DNA from: Impatiens glandulifera
Lineage: Eukaryota > Streptophyta > Magnoliopsida > Ericales > Balsaminaceae
DNA length: 64,000 bases
Direction of reading: 5' to 3'
NCBI RefSeq assembly: GCF_907164915.1
Contig: NW_025919457.1
Location: 124,001-188,000 of the forward strand
How positions within the stretch are numbered: position 1 is the stretch's first letter; the number at the start of each line of letters is the position of its first letter. This document shows, piece by piece, positions 59,622 to 64,000 of the stretch. Made by a program: the position numbers and the translations under genes. The notes under the pieces are model-generated. The model worked only from the letters and a program-made list of their open reading frames with translations, had not been told where the DNA came from and ran no database searches.

Positions 59622-60533
59622 TCACCGTACTGCCGTTTCCATCTCCATGGGTGAGAAATCCTCTACGACCAGTTCCCCTTTGTTGCCTCTTTGTCGGCCG
59701 TCTTCTCCACGCATCTGTGGCTTGAGATGAGGGTGGAGGTGGTAGTAGTAGTCTTTGATATGACCAATTTTGTCACAGTGATCACACTTGAGGTTTGGAT
59801 TTGTCCCTTTGCCTCGATTCGAGAGAGTTCCCCGGCCAGAGAAGTAAGCTTGATTATCTCCGGTGTCTTCGAGACCTTTAGAGTTATCCCGACGAGTATC
59901 CTCTTCCTCAAGTCTTGAAATTACATCTATGAGCGAGGGAAGCTCCGGGGCGAGAAGAATTTGGGACTTTACATTGTCCCAGCTTGAATCCAATCCAGCC
60001 AAAATTTGGTAAATCTTTTCTTGTTCATTTCTTTGGGCTATGGTGACTGGGTCTGTTGTTGGTGGGAGATAAATTTCTAACTCAGCCCACCTTCTGGTAA
60101 GTTCTCCGATGAAGTCTGTGATGCTTGATCCTCTCTTTGAGATGGAAGAAATATCTTTTTTCAGTTGAAATATATGAGAGAATTGTTTGGACTTACCGTA
60201 GAGTTTTATTGCAGAATCCCATAAGTCTTTGGAAGTTTTGGTATTGATGAAAATGGCAGCAATGTCTGGTTTCATAGAATGAAGGAGCCAAGACATGATT
60301 TGACTATCTTGGGTTTCCCATTCTTCTACTTTCTAAATATCTTCTTATGTGCTTTTGCCTGATTCTGAGATTTTTGGTTTGCCGTTGTTGGTAATAAATT
60401 TTGTTTTGGCCATTGACTTTAGAAATAAAGTTGCAGATCTTGCCTAATGAAGATAATTCTTTCCATTTAGGAGGACAGAGGTAATCCTCTGGGTAGGTTG
60501 TACTTCGTAAGAGTAGCCGCCTCCGGTGGCCAT
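59622..60533 (-). pseudogene. Copia Gag (UBN2 type) with CCHC knuckle lacking its last Cys
   Basis: One continuous frame from ATG 60533 (MATGGGYSYEVQPTQRI) with internal stops at 60444-60446 and in 60305-60360. After 60296 come MSWLLHSMKPDIAAIF, SKQFSHIFQLKKDI and LPSLIDVISRLEEEDTRR. The zinc knuckle is CDHCDKIGHIKDYY, where the fourth ligand is Tyr instead of Cys. Gag would form the virus-like particle. Confidence 0.9.
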
Positions 60534-60665
60534 TGTTGTTCTCTCCAATCCGATGAAGAAAAAAAAAAGATTCAGAGAGCCACTTGGGCTTGAAGAAAAA
60601 AGAAGAAATAATATGAGGAGTCTCGAGAGAATAGATTGAGTCGGATTAACCGCGCTCTGATACCA

Positions 60666-60755
60666 TGTTGAAAGAAGAATATAGAAAGATCCTTGTATTA
60701 TTGTGTAAAAGATCATGTTAGTGTATTTAAACTAATATATTACATATTTTTAACA
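60666..60755 (-). repeat. 5' LTR of the 4.8-kb copia element, 108-bp internal deletion (90 bp)
   Basis: Same ends as the 198-bp LTR at 55923-56120 but lacking the internal 108 bp. It joins TGTATTTA directly to the ACTAATATATTAC end. Next to it is the primer site (minus TGGTATCAGAGC, plus 60654-60665), a perfect 12-nt complement of the initiator tRNA-Met 3' end including CCA. Confidence 0.9.
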
Positions 60756-61144
60756 TTGATCCCCTGAATTTGTATCCTTAGGTTTCTGAATTGGTTTATA
60801 CTCCAAAAAAATATATTCCCCATCCACTTCTTTGCAATTTATTGCAAACCCAAATGATCTTCAACATGCGTCACAATAATTCAAACCCAATTTAATCAAA
60901 TGATCATTGCTTAAACCAGAAGACAATACAAAAACAAACAGGTCCATATTAGAGAACTAAATCAAGACAATATCTCCAGATTCTCAATATCCAGATAACA
61001 CATATCTTGTGTAATCATATTGTTTTAAGTAATTATCTCTTCTACTTAGGTTTAATTCTCTTTATAATCTTAATGAAGATGATGTTATTTTGAAATCTTT
61101 CAGTCCTAGTACAATGAAATAACATAGCTCTTTTTCCAGTATGC

Positions 61145-61785
61145 AGATGTTAGTTTTAGTTGGATTGATCCTCTTGTCGAATAAACTTGACAAATTTGGA
61201 CCTAAAATCTGTTGGTAATGTTGGTAATCGGACAGGTCGATAGTTCCTGCCAAGCCAAACTACAGTTGTTTTCGCTTCAAGGATAGGCTTTTGTTTAACA
61301 AGAAAAGAAACAAATTAAGCATGATTCATGTTCCTGAACAAAAGATGTTAATCAACAAACATGCATTGAAGAAATTAAACCTCATAATCTGGCAACTTGA
61401 AGATGGAGTTTTCAAAGTATAATTGGGCTGCTGATGAATTTCATATTCCCACCTTGATAACAAACCTGTCTCCACTGTAGATAACATATACATTGATTAA
61501 GGGTCATTCAGAATCATCAGATTACTTTTCAATTTAAAAGAAAACCCCATCATATATAGTTCTTACTCTTAGTAGATTGAGGAATTTTAGTGTCATCTCA
61601 GAGAAAGCTAGGGCCTCGCCTGAATTAGCAAACATCATTTGGGTTTATTCCTATCAGGTTCCACCAATTCGTGTTGTCCTTTAGATGGAGAGAATAACAG
61701 AGCATTTATATACATGAAAACACAGCAATATCTTATTAGATTGATTGAACAATGATAGTTACCACGTTGACAATAACTTTAATCA
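61145..61785 (-). pseudogene. Broken duplicate of the ALT thioesterase gene
   Basis: Exon 5, 4 and 3 equivalents are recognisable and part of exon 2, but exon 1 is missing. Lesions relative to the intact gene are: a TGG-to-TGA stop in the exon 4 equivalent (near 61438-61440), an inserted T shifting the frame in the exon 3 equivalent (near 61628), and a 9-bp in-frame tandem duplication in exon 5 (61212-61229, TTGGTAATG twice). The 5' end is replaced by copia sequence. It is therefore a non-functional fragment. Confidence 0.9.
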
Positions 61786-62073
61786 AGAAATCAAACAAGA
61801 ATCCAAAAAGATGAAGAACAGTTATGTATATTGATTGATATCCAATGTCTTTATTACATTATTAATTTGAGAATTGGGAATAGGCACATATTCGATCCTC
61901 ATATGGTAAAAAATACAAATGAGTCCTTGAACTAATATTACAACTTAAAGAAAGTGAATAAACTTTATAAAGTCTGGTTTGAAACGGTAAATATTAAATC
62001 TGTAATTATAAGCAAATAAAGATTATTAGTATAAACTAATATTTAAATAAATAAATATAACTCTCAATACTCA
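61786..62073 (-). repeat. Presumed 3' LTR of the right-edge copia element
   Basis: The right border is set by the polypurine-like tract followed by TGAGTATTGAG (minus strand, plus 62063-62073). The left border is unclear because ALT exon 2-like sequence blends into it between 61768 and 61790. No second LTR is present for comparison. Confidence 0.5.
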
Positions 62074-62289
62074 TCCCTCAAGATGAATATCTTGAAGAAA
62101 TAAACGTAATCGAATGTCTTGAAATTGAGCAAAATCCAATGCTTTTGTGAAAATAACTGCAACTTATTTCTTTGTTTGAACATGAAATGTTGAATAAAAC
62201 CAGTCAAATATTGATTTTTAACTGCATGACAATCTATGTTAATATGCTCCGTTCTTTCGTAAAAACTGGATTCTCAGATATGTGCATGG

Positions 62290-63497
62290 CAACTTTATTA
62301 TCACAATATAAAATATTTATATTGGTAACTTTAATTTGAAATTTAGGTCATTAAGAATATAAGAAATCCATTGAAGTTCACAAAATGTAGCAGCAATGCT
62401 ACGATATTCAGATTCAGCTGAAGATCTAGAAATAGTTGCTTATTTCTTGGCATTCCAAGATATGATTGATTTACCAAAACATATACTATAACCTGTTATA
62501 GATTTTCTTGTTTCTACACAAGAGCCCTAATCAGAATCAGAATATGCAATTATGGAAGAATCATTTTCATATGGATAAAAAATACTCAATGATGTTGTAC
62601 CTTTTAGGTATTTAACTAAGTACAAAGCTGCATTCCAATGACATAAGAGAAGTTTTTGCATGAATTGAGATAATTGTTAAACAACACATGCAATATCTGG
62701 TCTAGTGTAGTTTAATTATAGAAGTCTCCCAATTATCCTTTTATACTTAGAAGGATCAGATAATATATCTTGAGTTTCATCTTCAAACTTTATACCTTTA
62801 ATCATTGGCGTGTTTGTGGGTTTACAACCCATTAGACCCGTATCATGTAATAAATCTATAATATATTTCTTTTGGTTTACATAAATACCAAGATCATTTT
62901 GTACAATTTCAAGACCCAAAAAATCTTTGCATTTCCAAGATCTTTGATAGGAAATTTAGTATCAATCATATGTTTGATCTTTTTGATCTCTTCATAGTCA
63001 TTCCCTATTATTAACAAGTCATGAACATATATTACTAGACCAATCATATTCACACCATTTTGTTTAAAATATAAACAATGATCATTATGTGATTTTGTGA
63101 AACCAACATCAATCAAAAAATTATATATTTTATTATACCATTGTCTTGATGATTGTTTCAAACCATAAAGAACTTTTCTTAATTTGCAGACTATGTTTGT
63201 GTTATCAACATTGTTTAGACCTTGCGGAAATTTCATAAAAATATCTTCTTCTAAGTTTCCATAAAGAAATGCATTATTTATGTTAATGTGATTCAAGATT
63301 CATCTATTTGAGGCTGTTAAGGCAATTAACAATCTTACAGTTACACTCTTAGCCAATGGTGCAAAACAATGATGGAAATCGATACCATCCTTTTGATTAA
63401 AACCTTTTGCAACTAAACGCGCTTTGCATTTGTTTAAAGTACCATCATAATTAAGTTTGTTTTTATAGACCCATTTATAACAATAGCTTTCATGCAT
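62290..63497 (-). pseudogene. Copia reverse transcriptase/RNase H with mutated catalytic box
   Basis: Frames at 63497-63300 (YKWVYKNKLNYDGTLNKCKA, ARLVAKGFNQKDGIDF), 63296-62877 (NNAFLYGNLEEDIFMKFPQG, KVLYGLKQSSRQWYNKIYNF) and 62919-62716 (YIIDLLHDTGLMGCKPTNTP). The RT catalytic box reads IYVHDLLIIG, where the family has YVDD, so the first essential Asp is replaced by His. RNase H blocks (SSAESEYRSIA) lie near 62400. Confidence 0.88.
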
Positions 63498-64000
63498 TTG
63501 AGTAATTTAGTTATTTCCCATGTTTTATTCAATTCAAGCGCATTAAATTCATCATTCATTGCTTTTATCCACTTTGGATCTTGAGATGCCTATTTGAAAT
63601 CAAGTGGAGTTGTGGTTAGATCAAAGTTAGATAAAGAGTTTGTATATACTCTTGATCTTTGTACAAATAATGAAAAGGATAAATTTATGGAGTGTAATCT
63701 AGATCAAAATTTTCTTTTGATTTAACATGATTTGCAATAAAATCTTGCATTCAATTTTGAGAATATTTAGTTCTTGTTACTTTTTTTTGAATTATTTCAG
63801 ATAAATTATTATTTTGAACATTTTGTCAAGGTTAATATTTTTTCTTGTAATTTCTATAATATTATTGAGTTTTGATTGATCATTGATATCTTTTTTGAAA
63901 GGTAAAATATTCTCAAAGAAAACAACATCTCTTGAAACTACAATACCATTTGATTCAATCTGATAAAGAGTATACCCTTTCTGATTTGAAGGATATCCAA

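Larger units (their letters stand above)
55923..60755 (-). mobile_element. Nearly full-length Ty1/copia retrotransposon
   Basis: A 4833-bp element flanked by the 5-bp direct repeat TTGAT (55918-55922 and 60756-60760). On the minus strand the order is 5' LTR (60755-60666), a perfect primer site TGGTATCAGAGC, gag, protease, integrase, RT, RNase H, a polypurine tract (TTGAGGGGGAG) and 3' LTR (56120-55923). The duplicate at 52060-52072 shows the unoccupied site. All domains are recognisable, with relatively few disablements, mainly stops. It is the best preserved element of the window but not autonomous. Confidence 0.95.
54505..61785. repeat. Segmental duplication, copy B (interrupted by a copia insertion)
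   Basis: Matches copy A (50647-53095) in direct orientation, with the copia element at 55923-60755 inserted. It contains the broken ALT copy at its right end. Its right limit lies within ALT exon 2, where sequence of another copia element begins. A (TA)n expansion occurs at 55021-55046. Confidence 0.87.
61786..64000 (-). mobile_element. Decayed copia element, 3' part, running off the window
   Basis: On the minus strand from the right edge leftward it contains the integrase C-terminal/linker region (GYPSNQKGYTLYQIESNGIV near 63940-64000), RT (63497-62710), RNase H (to about 62290), a polypurine-like TTGAGGGATGAG, and a presumed 3' LTR. Many stops and frameshifts occur. The 5' LTR is outside the window. 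Confidence 0.85.

Noticed and set aside
1..64000. CRISPR arrays, bacterial operons or organellar insertions
   Set aside because: No regularly spaced identical repeats with unique spacers were seen, gene structure is clearly plant nuclear, and no chloroplast or mitochondrial gene sequence was recognised.

Overview
This window is nuclear DNA from a flowering plant, almost certainly a dicot. The evidence is two RbcS (Rubisco small subunit) genes with a chloroplast transit peptide and the two-intron dicot layout, plant initiator tRNA-Met genes, a VQ-motif gene, a plastid acyl-lipid thioesterase gene, Ty1/copia and hAT transposons, and long AT-rich spacers full of (TA)n tracts. I could not fix the species.

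Layout. At 1-9.3 kb there are two tandem RbcS copies. The first lacks its first 13 codons because of the window edge; the second is complete. Both carry a duplicated 3' flank, and between them lies an island of tRNA-like (SINE-like) repeats and an AT-rich tandem array. At 9.3-17 kb sit two minus-strand genes: a small unrecognised Lys/Glu-rich protein, and a three-exon gene of a conserved plant family of unknown function that only appears once its exons are joined. A 190-bp tandem repeat follows. At 20.0-26.7 kb is a decayed Tnt1-like copia element split by a truncated hAT element with a perfect 8-bp target duplication. At 26.7-36.8 kb are decayed repeats and two initiator tRNA-Met genes. At 36.9 kb is an intronless VQ gene. 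At 41-43.8 kb are GC-rich CTCGGTC repeats in a probable LTR-element remnant. At 46.9 kb is an intronless acidic membrane protein gene on the minus strand.

At 49.6-64 kb copia elements have shaped a tandem duplication. An intact five-exon acyl-lipid thioesterase (ALT-like) gene lies in duplicate A (50.65-53.1 kb and beyond). Its start codon is only 15 bp from the 3' LTR of a truncated copia element in the same orientation, so the LTR is the obvious candidate promoter. Duplicate B (54.5-61.8 kb) carries a broken ALT copy and a 4.8-kb copia insertion with TSD, PBS, PPT and an empty-site match in duplicate A. A further decayed copia element runs off the right edge.

Connections between genes are few, as is usual for plant intergenic space. 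RbcS and ALT products are both expected in plastids. The 3' end of the initiator tRNA-Met genes is complementary to the primer-binding sites of the copia elements. I found no new defence or metabolic system. The most unusual observations are the LTR positioned as a gene promoter, the dated nesting of elements, and the strongly G-to-A biased decay of the youngest copia copy.
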